Assembly: GCF_003020125.1 (NCBI RefSeq)
Contig: NZ_PYFW01000002.1
Location: 372,001 to 436,000, forward strand
DNA: 64,000 nt
Source: Bradyrhizobium sp. MOS003
Lineage (GTDB): Bacteria; Pseudomonadota; Alphaproteobacteria; Rhizobiales; Xanthobacteraceae
Reading direction: 5' to 3'
This document shows positions 47,831-56,878 of this stretch, piece after piece. A model generated the notes under the pieces. The model saw only the letters and a program-made list of their open reading frames with translations, made no database searches and was not told the DNA's origin. Numbering within the stretch: the first letter of the stretch is position 1; each line of letters opens with the position of its first letter. A program made the translations under genes and the position numbers.

Positions 47831-48973
47831 ATGACCGAACGTATTCAGGAATTCCTGCGCAACCGCCGCAGCGAGGGCCAGGACACCGAGCCTTGCCTCG
47901 TGGTCGACCTCGAAGTCGTGCGCGACAATTACCAGACCTTTGCCAAGGCGCTGCCCGACAGCCGTGTGTTCTATGCCGTCAAGGCGAACCCGGCGCCGGA
48001 AGTGCTGTCGCTGCTCGCGTCCATGGGCTCCTGCTTCGACACCGCGACGGTCGCCGAGATCGAGATGGCGCTGGCCGCGGGTGCGACGCCCGACCGCATC
48101 TCTTTCGGCAACACGATCAAGAAGGAGCGCGACATCGCGCGCGCCTTCGCGCTCGGCATTCGCCTGTTCGCTGTCGATTGCACCGCCGAAGTCGAGAAGA
48201 TCGGCCGGGCCGCTCCCGGCGCGAAGGTGTTCTGCCGTATCCTCTATGACTGCGCCGGCGCCGAGTGGCCGCTGTCGCGCAAGTTCGGCTGCGACCCGGA
48301 AATGGCCGTCGAGGTGCTCGACGCTGCCAAGCGCCTGGGCCTGGAGCCGTGCGGCATCTCCTTCCATGTCGGCTCGCAGCAGCGCAAGGTGAAGGCGTGG
48401 GACCGTGCGCTGGCGATGGCCTCGCAGGTGTTCCGTGACTGCGCCGAGCGCGGCATCAACCTGACCATGGTCAACATGGGCGGCGGCTTCCCGACCAAGT
48501 ACCTGAAGGACGTGCCGCCGGTGGTGACCTACGGCCGGTCGATCTTCCGCGCGCTGCGCAAGCACTTCGGCAACCAGATTCCGGAGACCATCATCGAGCC
48601 GGGCCGCGGCATGGTGGGCAACGCCGGCATCATCGAATCCGAGGTCGTGCTCATCTCGAAGAAGAGCGACGAGGACGAGGTGCGCTGGGTGTACCTCGAC
48701 ATCGGCAAGTTCGGCGGTCTCGCCGAGACGATGGACGAGTCGATCCGCTATGCCATCCGCACCCGTCACGACGGCGCGGACATGACGCCGTGCGTGCTCG
48801 CAGGCCCGACCTGCGACAGCGCCGACGTGCTGTACGAGAAGAGCCCGTATCCGCTCCCGGTCACGCTCGAGATCGGCGACAAGGTGCTGATCGAAGGCAC
48901 CGGGGCCTATACGTCGACCTACTCGGCGGTGGCGTTCAACGGCATCCCGCCGCTGAGGACGTACCACATCTGA
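47831..48973 (+). CDS. Ornithine (type III PLP) decarboxylase
   Basis: A 380-residue fold-type III decarboxylase. PLP Lys51 in YAVKANP; GISFHVGSQQ; the phosphate-binding GGGFPTKY; EPGRGMVGNAG; and the catalytic Cys in GPTCDSADVLYE with Asp next to it. The start follows GGGAGAG. The missing first strand typical of lysine/ornithine dual enzymes cannot be judged here. It makes putrescine, the substrate of the homospermidine synthase downstream. The 20-bp gap rule is broken by 133 bp to the next gene, but the order suggests one operon under the structured leader. Confidence 0.95.
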   Translation: MTERIQEFLRNRRSEGQDTEPCLVVDLEVVRDNYQTFAKALPDSRVFYAVKANPAPEVLSLLASMGSCFDTATVAEIEMALAAGATPDRISFGNTIKKERDIARAFALGIRLFAVDCTAEVEKIGRAAPGAKVFCRILYDCAGAEWPLSRKFGCDPEMAVEVLDAAKRLGLEPCGISFHVGSQQRKVKAWDRALAMASQVFRDCAERGINLTMVNMGGGFPTKYLKDVPPVVTYGRSIFRALRKHFGNQIPETIIEPGRGMVGNAGIIESEVVLISKKSDEDEVRWVYLDIGKFGGLAETMDESIRYAIRTRHDGADMTPCVLAGPTCDSADVLYEKSPYPLPVTLEIGDKVLIEGTGAYTSTYSAVAFNGIPPLRTYHI

Positions 48974-49105
48974 TCCCCGCCTCCTCCTCTGAGGCCTGAC
49001 GAACCCGGGAGCCGGCTTGCCGGCTCCTCCCCTGACATTGCCATTCTGATGACGCTTGAGCCCGCGCGCCGGTGGCGCACGGATTCAAGCGGGGACTGAC
49101 GCGCC

Positions 49106-49693
49106 ATGACTGCTCCTCGGAAGCCACAGATCGCCCTCACCTCGAAAGCTGCTCCGTTCGTGATCCGCGCGGAGCGTGCTGCCGACGTCGCTGTGCGTGA
49201 AGCGCTGCTCGATGCCTGCTTTGGCGAGAACCGCCACGGCCGCACCTGCCAGCGCCTGCGCGACGGTCGCGCACCTGCCGCGGGGCTTGCCCTGTCGGCG
49301 GTGCGCGAGGGCAACCTCGTGGGAACCGTGCGGCTGTGGCACGTCAGCGCCGGAGGCAGGCCCGCTCTGGTCCTCGGACCGCTGGCGGTGGATCCTGCCT
49401 GCCGCGAGCTCGGGATCGGCGCCGCGCTGATGCATCAAGCGCTGGCCGCCGCCCGGGCGCGCGGGCATGAAGCCGTCATCCTGCTCGGCGACGCCCCCTA
49501 TTATGCCCGCTTCGGCTTCTCGGACGAGAAGACGGCTGAGCTCTCGCTGCCCGGCCCCTTCGAACGCGACCGTCTGCTTGCGATCGAATTCACCGGCGGC
49601 GCGCTCGACGGCGCCGAGGGGATGATTGTGCCGACCGGCGCGCCGCTGTCCAAACGGAGGTCGGTTCGTCCCCTCCAGGCGCGCGCGGCCTGA
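49106..49693 (+). CDS. GNAT-family N-acetyltransferase
   Basis: A 195-residue acetyltransferase: VIRAERAADVAVREALLDACFGENRHGRTCQRLRDGR, then LGPLAVDPACRELGIGAALMHQALAAARARGHEAVILLGDAPYYARFGF, which includes the CoA-binding R-x-x-G-x-G/A pattern. This YhbS-like group acts on small amines or N-acyl substrates. Its place between ornithine decarboxylase and homospermidine synthase suggests polyamine acetylation, but that is inference. Confidence 0.88.
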   Translation: MTAPRKPQIALTSKAAPFVIRAERAADVAVREALLDACFGENRHGRTCQRLRDGRAPAAGLALSAVREGNLVGTVRLWHVSAGGRPALVLGPLAVDPACRELGIGAALMHQALAAARARGHEAVILLGDAPYYARFGFSDEKTAELSLPGPFERDRLLAIEFTGGALDGAEGMIVPTGAPLSKRRSVRPLQARAA

Positions 49694-49839
49694 GGGATTG
49701 CCATGATGGCGACGACCGAGCCGCGTAAAGCGGCAATGGCTAGTTGCGCCCGGACTGACGCCCGTTCTTTCGGGGTTGCGTGAGCCCCGGAAACGCCCTT
49801 TAACCCCGCGAAACACCCCCTTCAGTCGAGGTCCAAAAC

Positions 49840-50229
49840 ATGTCCCGTCGCCTGATCTCCACCGGCTCTCCGCTAGAGAAGACCGTCGGCTACAGCCGCG
49901 CCGTGATCGACGGCGAGTTCGCCTTCGTGGCGGGCACCACCGGCTATGACTACACGACGATGACGATGCCATCAGACGTCACGAGCCAGTCACGCAACTG
50001 CTTCAAGACCATCGCAGCCGCCCTGAAGGAGGGCGGATTCGAGATGGCCGATATTGTCCGCGCGACCTACTACGTCACCGACGCCAGCACCATAGACGCT
50101 CACTTCGCTGTCTGTGGCGAGGTCCTGGGTGACATCAGGCCGGCGGCGACGTTGCTGGTCGTCAGCGCCCTCGCCAAGCCCGAGATGAAAGTCGAGATCG
50201 AAGTCACCGCCAAGCGCCGCGGCGTCTAA
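49840..50229 (+). CDS. RidA-family protein in the polyamine operon
   Basis: A 129-residue RidA homologue: TVGYSRAVIDGEFAFVAGTTGYD, SRNCFKTIAAALKEGGFEMADIVRATYYVTD, and the substrate-binding Arg in RPAATLLVVSALAKPEMKVEIEVTAKR. It likely deaminates or hydrolyses reactive imines made by PLP or NAD chemistry in the pathway; homospermidine synthase passes through an imine, so a local scavenging role is plausible. Confidence 0.9.
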   Translation: MSRRLISTGSPLEKTVGYSRAVIDGEFAFVAGTTGYDYTTMTMPSDVTSQSRNCFKTIAAALKEGGFEMADIVRATYYVTDASTIDAHFAVCGEVLGDIRPAATLLVVSALAKPEMKVEIEVTAKRRGV

Positions 50230-50293
50230 AGCGCCGCAGCGCCTGATCCATCCCCTCGCCATTGTTTGCCAGCACGTTCCGGAGAACCATCCC

Positions 50294-51736
50294 ATGAGCC
50301 CCGCCTCGCAGATCTACGCGAAGATCACCGGTCCCATCGTCATGGTCGGCTTCGGCTCCATCGGCAAGGGCACGCTGCCCCTGATCGAGCGGCACCTCGA
50401 CTACGACAAGTCGCGCGTCACCGTGATCGATCCCAAGGACGAGGGCCGCAAGGCGCATTGCGAGAAGCAGAATGTGCGCTTCATCCAGAAGGGCGTGACA
50501 AAAGACAATTATCGCGAGTTGCTGACGCCGCTGCTCACCGAAGGCGGCGGCCAGGGCTTTTGCGTCAATCTCTCGGTCGATACCGGCTCGACCGACATCA
50601 TGGAGCTCTGCAACGAGCTCGGCGCGCTCTATATCGACACCGTCAACGAGCCCTGGCTCGGCTTCTATTTCGATGCCTCCAAGGGCCCGGAGGCGCGCTC
50701 CAACTACGCGCTTCGCGAAGCGACGCTGGCCGCCAAGCGCGCACGCCCCGCGGGCTCGACGACGGCCGTCTCCTGCTGCGGCGCCAATCCCGGCATGGTC
50801 TCCTTCTTCGTCAAGCAGGCGCTGCTCAATGTCGCCGCTGACCTCAAGCTCAACGCCCCCAAGCCCAAGACCAAGGCCGAATGGGCGGATCTGATGCGGC
50901 AGGCCGGCATCAAGGGCATCCACATCGCCGAACGTGACACCCAGCGCTCCAAGAGGCCGAAGGAGCCCGACGTCTTCGTCAACACCTGGTCGGTGGAAGG
51001 TTTCCTGTCGGAAGGCGTGCAGCCGTCCGAACTCGGCTGGGGCACCCACGAGAAATGGATGCCCGAGAATGCGCGGACCCACGAAGCCGGCTGCGGCGCA
51101 GCCATCTATCTGATGCAGCCCGGCGCCAACACGCGCGTGCGGACCTGGTGCCCGACCCGCGGCGCGCAATATGGCTTCCTCGTCACCCACAACGAGTCGA
51201 TCTCGATCGCCGACTATTTCACCGTGCGCGACGCCTCGGGCAATGCGGTCTACCGGCCGACCTGCCACTATGCCTATCATCCGGCCGACGATGCCGTTCT
51301 GTCGCTGCACGAAATGTTCGGCCGCGCCGCCAAGATGCAGGAGAAGCACCACATCCTCGACGAGAACGAGATTGTCGACGGCATCGACGAGCTCGGCGTG
51401 CTGCTGTTCGGCCACGACAACAATGCCTATTGGTACGGCTCGCAGCTCTCCATCGAAGAAACCCGCAAGCTCGCGCCCTATCAGAACGCCACCGGCCTGC
51501 AGGTGACCTCCGCCGTACTCGGCGGCATGGTATGGGCGCTGGAGAACCCGAACGAGGGCATCGTCGAAGCCGACGAGATGGATTTCGATCGCCTGCTGGA
51601 AATCCAGCTGCCCTATCTCGGCCCGGTGAAGGGTTTTTACACCGACTGGACGCCGCTGACGGACCGGCCGGGCCTATTCCCGGAGGATATCGACACCAGC
51701 GATCCCTGGCAGTTCAGGAATATCTTGGTGCGGTAA
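50294..51736 (+). CDS. hss: Homospermidine synthase
   Basis: A 480-residue NAD-dependent enzyme condensing two putrescines to sym-homospermidine and ammonia. Rossmann motif VMVGFGSIGKGTLPLIERH; CVNLSVDTGSTDIMELCNELGALYIDTVNEPW; CCGANPGMVSFFVKQAL; YGFLVTHNESISIADYFTV; ENPNEGIVEADEMDF. The length is that of bacterial HSS. Homospermidine is the main polyamine in many rhizobia. Last gene of the polyamine unit, 65 bp after ridA. Confidence 0.97.
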   Translation: MSPASQIYAKITGPIVMVGFGSIGKGTLPLIERHLDYDKSRVTVIDPKDEGRKAHCEKQNVRFIQKGVTKDNYRELLTPLLTEGGGQGFCVNLSVDTGSTDIMELCNELGALYIDTVNEPWLGFYFDASKGPEARSNYALREATLAAKRARPAGSTTAVSCCGANPGMVSFFVKQALLNVAADLKLNAPKPKTKAEWADLMRQAGIKGIHIAERDTQRSKRPKEPDVFVNTWSVEGFLSEGVQPSELGWGTHEKWMPENARTHEAGCGAAIYLMQPGANTRVRTWCPTRGAQYGFLVTHNESISIADYFTVRDASGNAVYRPTCHYAYHPADDAVLSLHEMFGRAAKMQEKHHILDENEIVDGIDELGVLLFGHDNNAYWYGSQLSIEETRKLAPYQNATGLQVTSAVLGGMVWALENPNEGIVEADEMDFDRLLEIQLPYLGPVKGFYTDWTPLTDRPGLFPEDIDTSDPWQFRNILVR

Positions 51737-51743
51737 TCACCGC

Positions 51744-51830
51744 CGTCATGCCCGGGCTTGTCCTCGGGCATCCACTCGACTCGCGGCACGCCAAAAACAT
51801 TGATGGCCGGGACAAGCCCGGCCAAGACGC
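51744..51830. repeat. Palindromic intergenic repeat, family D
   Basis: GTCATGCCCGGGCTTGTCC ... GGGACAAGCCCGGCC arms around a GGCACGCC core. Located between hss and the convergent small gene. Confidence 0.85.
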
Positions 51831-51846
51831 TGCTAGCGCGAACTCC

Positions 51847-52170
51847 CTACTTCTTCTCGATCGGCGGCGCGATCTTCTCGGCCGGCGCCGGAGGCAATGC
51901 CGGCTTCGCCGCGCCCTGCGTCTGCGGATCGGGACGCGCCGGTTCTGGAGCCGGCGTGGTCGGCCGGTCGCCGCCGGGCTTGGCTTCGGCAGGCTTGTTC
52001 TGATCGTCGGACGGTGTGCCCTGGAGCGGCTGCGTAGCCTGCGCTAGCTCCACGCGACCTTCAGCGCGGATCTGCGCGATCGATACCCCTGATATCACGA
52101 CGCCGGCCGCAAGCATCGAGCAGGCGATCATGAAGTCGAGTTTCAGTCTGCGCTTGTCATTGCCGAGCAT
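51847..52170 (-). CDS. Small membrane-anchored Pro-rich protein
   Basis: A 107-residue protein with one N-terminal membrane helix (FMIACSMLAAGVVISGVSI) and a long Pro/Ala/Glu periplasmic tail. ATG 52170 has GGTGAT upstream; an ATG at 52200 is the alternative. No family recognised; low-complexity tail suggests wall or envelope association. Confidence 0.6.
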   Translation of the reverse strand: MLGNDKRRLKLDFMIACSMLAAGVVISGVSIAQIRAEGRVELAQATQPLQGTPSDDQNKPAEAKPGGDRPTTPAPEPARPDPQTQGAAKPALPPAPAEKIAPPIEKK

Positions 52171-52271
52171 GTCGATCACCGCCTTTGTCCGCGATATCAA
52201 CGAAGTCGCCGGGCCGCGGTTCCGTAACAGCTCAAGCGGGAACCGCCCGTTCGCGCGCCAAAACGCCGCGC

Positions 52272-52988
52272 TCAGTCCGAGGTGCTGACTTCCCAGGTGG
52301 CGTGGCGTACGCCCGGCAGGTGCTGGAGAGCGGTTGCAGCCGCGTTCAGCTCGTTCGGATCGACCGCCGTTGCGACCAGCTTGGCCACGATCTCCAGATT
52401 GTCTTCGCCGATCTCGACGACTTCGATATCGGCCACCGGATATTTCGCAGCCTCCAGCTTTTCGACGAGACGATCACGCATATCGGGGAGCGCCTCGGTG
52501 GCGACCGCGAGCTTGAAGTAATAGGTCGCCTCGGAGGCCTTCTCGTTCAGCGGGATGCGGTTGATGGCGTTGACCAGCGGACGCAGCATGGTGTTGCCAG
52601 CGATGACGAACACGGTCAGCGCAGCCGCCTGCGCGACCATGTCGGCGCCGGCGCAGGAGCCGACCGCAGCCGAGGCCCACAGCGTCGCCGCGGTGTTGAG
52701 CCCGCGCACGTCCATGCCTTGCTTCATGATGACGCCGGCGCCGAGGAAGCCGATGCCGGATACGACATAGGAGATCACCCGGACCGCGCCATCGGAGCCC
52801 GTCAGATGCATGGCGAGATCGACGAAGGCGGCCGCGCCGACCGCGACCAGCACATTGGTGCGCAGGCCCGCGGTGCGCTGCCGGTATTGCCGCTCGGCGC
52901 CGATCAGCGTGCCCAGCACGAAGGCCGTCAACAGGCTGACCAGCGTGTCGGCGAAATCGGCGAACTGGAACGTCGTCAGAAACCGCAT
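52272..52988 (-). CDS. MgtC/SapB-family membrane protein
   Basis: A 238-residue protein: five membrane helices with the MgtC signatures [32 protein letters not shown] and [39 protein letters not shown], then a C-terminal ACT-like cytoplasmic domain. MgtC-type proteins act in low-magnesium survival and membrane-potential or ATP-synthase control. It lies just downstream of the zinc island on the same strand, but 31 bp after WD40, so could be cotranscribed. Confidence 0.93.
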   Translation of the reverse strand: MRFLTTFQFADFADTLVSLLTAFVLGTLIGAERQYRQRTAGLRTNVLVAVGAAAFVDLAMHLTGSDGAVRVISYVVSGIGFLGAGVIMKQGMDVRGLNTAATLWASAAVGSCAGADMVAQAAALTVFVIAGNTMLRPLVNAINRIPLNEKASEATYYFKLAVATEALPDMRDRLVEKLEAAKYPVADIEVVEIGEDNLEIVAKLVATAVDPNELNAAATALQHLPGVRHATWEVSTSD

Positions 52989-53019
52989 GGTCCCCCTATA
53001 CGGTCAGAACGATGACAGA

Positions 53020-54039
53020 TTAAAGCTCCAGCAGCCCGCCGTCCCCGTTTTCATCCGCAAACGCCAGCAGGGTGCCCTTGGCGTTCCAGGCGAGCGCGGC
53101 GACGGGCGGCGTGCCGTTGCGGCGCACCAGGATTTCGGCGCCGTCCTCCAGCCGCACCATCAGCACGGTGCCGTCGCTGTAGCCGGCGGCGAAGATGTCG
53201 TTCTTCGGATGACAAGCGACCACGGACACGCGCGCCTGCAGCGGCGCCAGCATCGCGGGCTCCTTGCCCATCGGGCCGTCCTTGCTGGCGAACGGCCAGA
53301 CGATGACGGTGTCTGCGCCCGAGGTCGCGAGCCCCTTGCCGCCCGCGCTCCAGGACATCGAACGGACGCGGCCGGGATAGCCGGTCATGCGCATGTGCCT
53401 GTTATCGGCGAGGCGCCAGCCGTGCAGCGCCGACTCGTGCATCGTGGTGACCAGGAATTTGTTGTCCGGGCTGAAGGTGACGCCGAGATGCGAGCCGGCC
53501 CAGGGCAGGAATTCAGCCGAGTCCGCCATGTTGGGAAACCACAGCGTCGCGCCGTTGTAATGCGCGATCGCGAGGCGCAGCCCCTTGGGCGCGAACGCGA
53601 GGCCGCCGACGGTCGAGGGCACCTCGAGCGACTTCTCTTCGTTCTTGCCACTCTTGACGAAAGCGAACTTCCCGGCCGACCAGGCATAGGCACCGTCGGG
53701 ATGCAGCGCCACCGCGTCGATCCAGCGCCGCTTCGGGTCGGTCGCGAGCAGCGTCACCTCCCCCTTGGCGTCGAGCGCGACGACCTTGCCGTCGTCGCCG
53801 CCCATCACGAGGCGCTTGCCGTCGCAGGCGGTGGAGAGAATACCGCCACTGTGAACAGCGACCGTGCTGATCTCGCCCTTGTCATCGACGAACGCGACGT
53901 TCTCCTCGCCGCCGACGAAGACGGCGCGATCTCCGAGGAAATGCGCCGAGGTCACGCCCATGCCGAGCGCAACGGGCTTGACGCGATCGGTGACGGAGAC
54001 GATCGAGGCGGAATCGGGGGCCGGCGTAAACTCTTTCAT
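53020..54039 (-). CDS. WD40-repeat beta-propeller protein
   Basis: A 339-residue cytoplasmic protein composed of repeated WD40-like blades (for example GDRAVFVGGEENVAFVDDKGEISTV, IDAVALHPDGAYAWSAGKFAFVKSG, LGVTFSPDNKFLVTTMHESALHGWRLADN, VSVVACHPKNDIFAAGYSDGTVLMVRLEDG, ALAWNAKGTLLAFADENGDGGLLEL). No enzymatic motif. Its ATG overlaps the cobW stop by one base (TGATG), so it is translated from the same message and likely partners CobW. The longer frame from 54141 lies in cobW and is rejected. Confidence 0.88.
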   Translation of the reverse strand: MKEFTPAPDSASIVSVTDRVKPVALGMGVTSAHFLGDRAVFVGGEENVAFVDDKGEISTVAVHSGGILSTACDGKRLVMGGDDGKVVALDAKGEVTLLATDPKRRWIDAVALHPDGAYAWSAGKFAFVKSGKNEEKSLEVPSTVGGLAFAPKGLRLAIAHYNGATLWFPNMADSAEFLPWAGSHLGVTFSPDNKFLVTTMHESALHGWRLADNRHMRMTGYPGRVRSMSWSAGGKGLATSGADTVIVWPFASKDGPMGKEPAMLAPLQARVSVVACHPKNDIFAAGYSDGTVLMVRLEDGAEILVRRNGTPPVAALAWNAKGTLLAFADENGDGGLLEL

Positions 54040-55079
54040 CACGAGACGATGCAGCTCTCGAAACCCTCGCGGATGGCCTTCTCCGGCAATTCGCGGCCGA
54101 TGAAGACGAGGCGGCTCTGGCGCGGCTCGCCATCCTTCCACTTCCGCTGATGGTCGCCCTCCAGCATCATGTGGACGCCCTGGAAGACGTAGCGGTCATC
54201 GTCGTCGTGGAAGGAGAGGATCCCCTTGGAGCGCAGGATCTTGCCGCCCTCGACCTGCACCAGGTTCTGCAGCCAGGGCATGAACACGTTCGGATCAAGC
54301 GGCTTGTCGGTCTTGAGCGACAGCGACTGCATGTCCTCGTCGTGATAGTGCTTCAGACCGTGGCCGTGATCATGGTGGTGATGATGGTCGTGGCCGTGAT
54401 GATCATGGTCGTGGTCATGATCGTCGGCCTCGAGGAAATCCGGTTCGATCTCGAGGATGCGGTCGAGGTCGAAGGCACCGCGGTCGAGCACGTCGGCCAG
54501 GGCCACCGAGCAGCGCTCGGTGCGGTGGAGTTTCGCATAGGGGTTGATGGCGCGGATGCGGGCCTCGACCTCGGCGAGCTCGCCCTTGCTGACGAGATCG
54601 GTCTTGTTCAGCACGATGACGTCGGCGAAGGCGATCTGGTTCTTGGCCTCGGGCGCGTCCTTGAGCCGGTCGGACAGCCATTTGGCGTCGGCCACCGTGA
54701 CCACGGCATCAAGCCGCGCATTCTTCTGCACGTCCTCGTCGACGAAGAAGGTCTGGGCGACCGGCGCCGGATCGGCGAGGCCGGTGGTCTCGACGATGAT
54801 GGCGTCGAACTTGCCCTTGCGCTTCATCAGGCCGTCCATGATGCGGACGAGGTCCCCGCGCACGGTGCAGCAGATGCAGCCGTTGTTCATCTCGAACACT
54901 TCCTCGTCGGCGCCGATGATGAGGTCGTTGTCGATGCCGATCTCGCCAAATTCGTTGACGATCACGGCGTATTTCTTGCCGTGGTTCTCCGACAGGATGC
55001 GGTTGAGGAGCGTGGTCTTGCCGGCACCGAGATAGCCGGTCAGGACGGTCACGGGAATTTTCTGGGACGCTTCAGACAT
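54039..55079 (-). CDS. CobW/G3E-family GTPase, zinc metallochaperone type
   Basis: A 346-residue G3E GTPase: Walker A GYLGAGKT (15-22), the metal-binding C-x-C-C motif GCICC (67-71), VETTGLADPAP, guanine-specifying NKTD, a His/Asp-rich stretch (about 218-245: HDHDHDHHGHDHHHHHDHGHG), and the C-terminal GRELPEKAIREGFESCIV domain. G3E proteins of this type (ZigA/ZNG1-like) move zinc to client enzymes under zinc limitation. It follows znuA by 54 bp and is followed by WD40. Confidence 0.95.
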   Translation of the reverse strand: MSEASQKIPVTVLTGYLGAGKTTLLNRILSENHGKKYAVIVNEFGEIGIDNDLIIGADEEVFEMNNGCICCTVRGDLVRIMDGLMKRKGKFDAIIVETTGLADPAPVAQTFFVDEDVQKNARLDAVVTVADAKWLSDRLKDAPEAKNQIAFADVIVLNKTDLVSKGELAEVEARIRAINPYAKLHRTERCSVALADVLDRGAFDLDRILEIEPDFLEADDHDHDHDHHGHDHHHHHDHGHGLKHYHDEDMQSLSLKTDKPLDPNVFMPWLQNLVQVEGGKILRSKGILSFHDDDDRYVFQGVHMMLEGDHQRKWKDGEPRQSRLVFIGRELPEKAIREGFESCIVS

Positions 55080-55133
55080 AACAACTCCGACATCGGGCTT
55101 TTTCGCGCGACGCGAGGCGGGGTGGCCCCTGCC

Positions 55134-56006
55134 CTAGTGGTCAAGCGCGCTGGTCAGGGCCTTTATATTGTGCCTGACCATATCAATGTAAGTGGGTGCA
55201 GGCCCCTTTTCGCCCGTCAAACCGTCCGAAATCAGGGTCCCCCCGACTTTTGAGCCGGTCTCCGCCGCGATCCGCCGGATCAGCCGGTCATCGCTGATAT
55301 TTTCCAGGAACACGGCCGGTATTTTTTGGGCCTTGATCTGGCCTATGATGGCCGCGATGTCCCGGGCGCTCGGCTCGGTTTCCGTGGAGACCCCCAAGGG
55401 GGCGATGAACCGGACACCGTATTCGGCGGAAAAATAGCCGAAGGCGTCATGGGTCGAGATCACCTTGCGCCGGTCCGGGGGGATCCTGGCCACGGCCTCG
55501 CGGACCTCGCGGTCGAGGGTTTCGAGCTTTTCCAGATAGGCTTTTGCCTGGGCCCGGAAGAACTCCGCATCATCAGGGGCGGCCACGGCCAGCGCCTTGG
55601 CGATATCGGTCGCGTAGACCTTGGCGTTGGGGACGGACTGCCAGGCATGGGGATCGGCGGCCGCGCCGAGCTTCAGCGGCGTGATACCGGCGCTCGCGGT
55701 GACGACTGTTGCCTTGCTGCCGGAGGATTGCACGAGGCGCGGCAGCCAGCCTTCGAGACCGAGCCCGTTGACGACGACAAGCTTCGCATCAGCGATCCGC
55801 TTCGCATCGCTCGGCGCTGGCGTGTAGACGTGGACGTCGCTGTCGGGGCTGACCAGCGTCGTGACGTTGACCCGGTCGCCGCCGATGGTGCGGACGAAGT
55901 CGCCGAGGATCGAGAAGCTCGCGACGACGTTGAGCCGCTCCGCGGCGCGCAGCGGCGAGGCAGCCAGCAACAGCACACAAAGCAGGATGAGCCGCATCGC
56001 CGTCAC
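55134..56006 (-). CDS. znuA: Zinc ABC transporter substrate-binding protein
   Basis: A 290-residue cluster A-I metal receptor with signal peptide (MRLILLCVLLLAASPLRAAE). Metal ligands: His in VHVYTPAPSD, His in DPHAWQ, His in STHDAFGYF (manganese receptors have Glu here) and the Asp in SDGLTGE. So zinc is favoured. The His-rich loop of many ZnuA proteins is missing. GTG 56006 overlaps the znuB stop; ATG 55997 is an alternative start. Confidence 0.92.
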   Translation of the reverse strand: MTAMRLILLCVLLLAASPLRAAERLNVVASFSILGDFVRTIGGDRVNVTTLVSPDSDVHVYTPAPSDAKRIADAKLVVVNGLGLEGWLPRLVQSSGSKATVVTASAGITPLKLGAAADPHAWQSVPNAKVYATDIAKALAVAAPDDAEFFRAQAKAYLEKLETLDREVREAVARIPPDRRKVISTHDAFGYFSAEYGVRFIAPLGVSTETEPSARDIAAIIGQIKAQKIPAVFLENISDDRLIRRIAAETGSKVGGTLISDGLTGEKGPAPTYIDMVRHNIKALTSALDH

Positions 56007-56872
56007 GCTTCCAGATGCCGGCCGGGAAACAGCTGCCGGACGATGCCGCCGACGCGGCCGAACAGCACGGAGACGATGTAGAGCATGGTCGCCACCAGGA
56101 TGATCGCAGGGCCCGAGGGCACGCGGGTCTGGAACGACAGCACGAGGCCGGCATAGCCCGAGATCGCAGCCGCGACCACCGCGATGCAGATCATAACGGT
56201 GAGATCACGCGACCAGAACCGCGCGATACCCGCCGGCAGGATCATCAGGCCGACCGCGAGCAGCGTGCCGAGCGCCTGAAAGCCGTTGACGAGGTTGACC
56301 ACGACCAGCGCCAGGAAGGCGAGATGCGCGGGACCTCCGGCGCGGCTCACAGTGCGCAAAAACAAGGGATCGACACTCTCGATCACCAGCGGGCGGTAGA
56401 TCACCGCAAGCACCAGCAGCGTCACCGTGGCGTTGAAGGCCACCACCAGCAGCGTCTGGTCGTCCATCGCGAGGATGTTGCCGAACAAGACATGGAGCAG
56501 GTCGATGTTGGTGCCCTTGATCGAGACGATGGTGACGCCGAGCGCCAGCGAGGCCAGATAGAAGGTTGCGAGCGAGGCGTCCTCCTTCAGCCCGGTCGAG
56601 CGCGCGACCACGCCGGCGAGGATCGCAACCGCAAAGCCGGCGATCAGGCCGCCCGCCGTCATCGCGAACAGATTGAGGCCGGAAAGCAGGAAGCCGACGG
56701 CGGCGCCCGGCAGGATCGCATGCGCCATGGCATCGCCAACGAGGCTCATCCGCCGTAGCATCAGGAAGACGCCGATCGGCGCTCCCGCCAGAGACAGCGC
56801 GATCACGGCGGCTAGCGCGCGCCGCATGAACTCGAATTCGGTGAACGGGCCGATCAGCGCGTCATAGAGCAT
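56003..56872 (-). CDS. znuB: Zinc ABC transporter permease
   Basis: A 289-residue ABC-3-family permease with about eight helices: FMRRALAAVIALSLAGAPIGVFLMLRRMSLVGDAMAHAILPGAAVGF, ASLATFYLASLALGVTIVSIKGTNIDLLHVLFGNILAM, and FLALVVVNLVNGFQALGTLLAVGLMILPAGIARFW. Stop overlaps znuA start; znuC ends 6 bp before it. Completes the znuCBA transporter. Confidence 0.94.
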   Translation of the reverse strand: MLYDALIGPFTEFEFMRRALAAVIALSLAGAPIGVFLMLRRMSLVGDAMAHAILPGAAVGFLLSGLNLFAMTAGGLIAGFAVAILAGVVARSTGLKEDASLATFYLASLALGVTIVSIKGTNIDLLHVLFGNILAMDDQTLLVVAFNATVTLLVLAVIYRPLVIESVDPLFLRTVSRAGGPAHLAFLALVVVNLVNGFQALGTLLAVGLMILPAGIARFWSRDLTVMICIAVVAAAISGYAGLVLSFQTRVPSGPAIILVATMLYIVSVLFGRVGGIVRQLFPGRHLEA

Positions 56873-56878
56873 CGGTGA

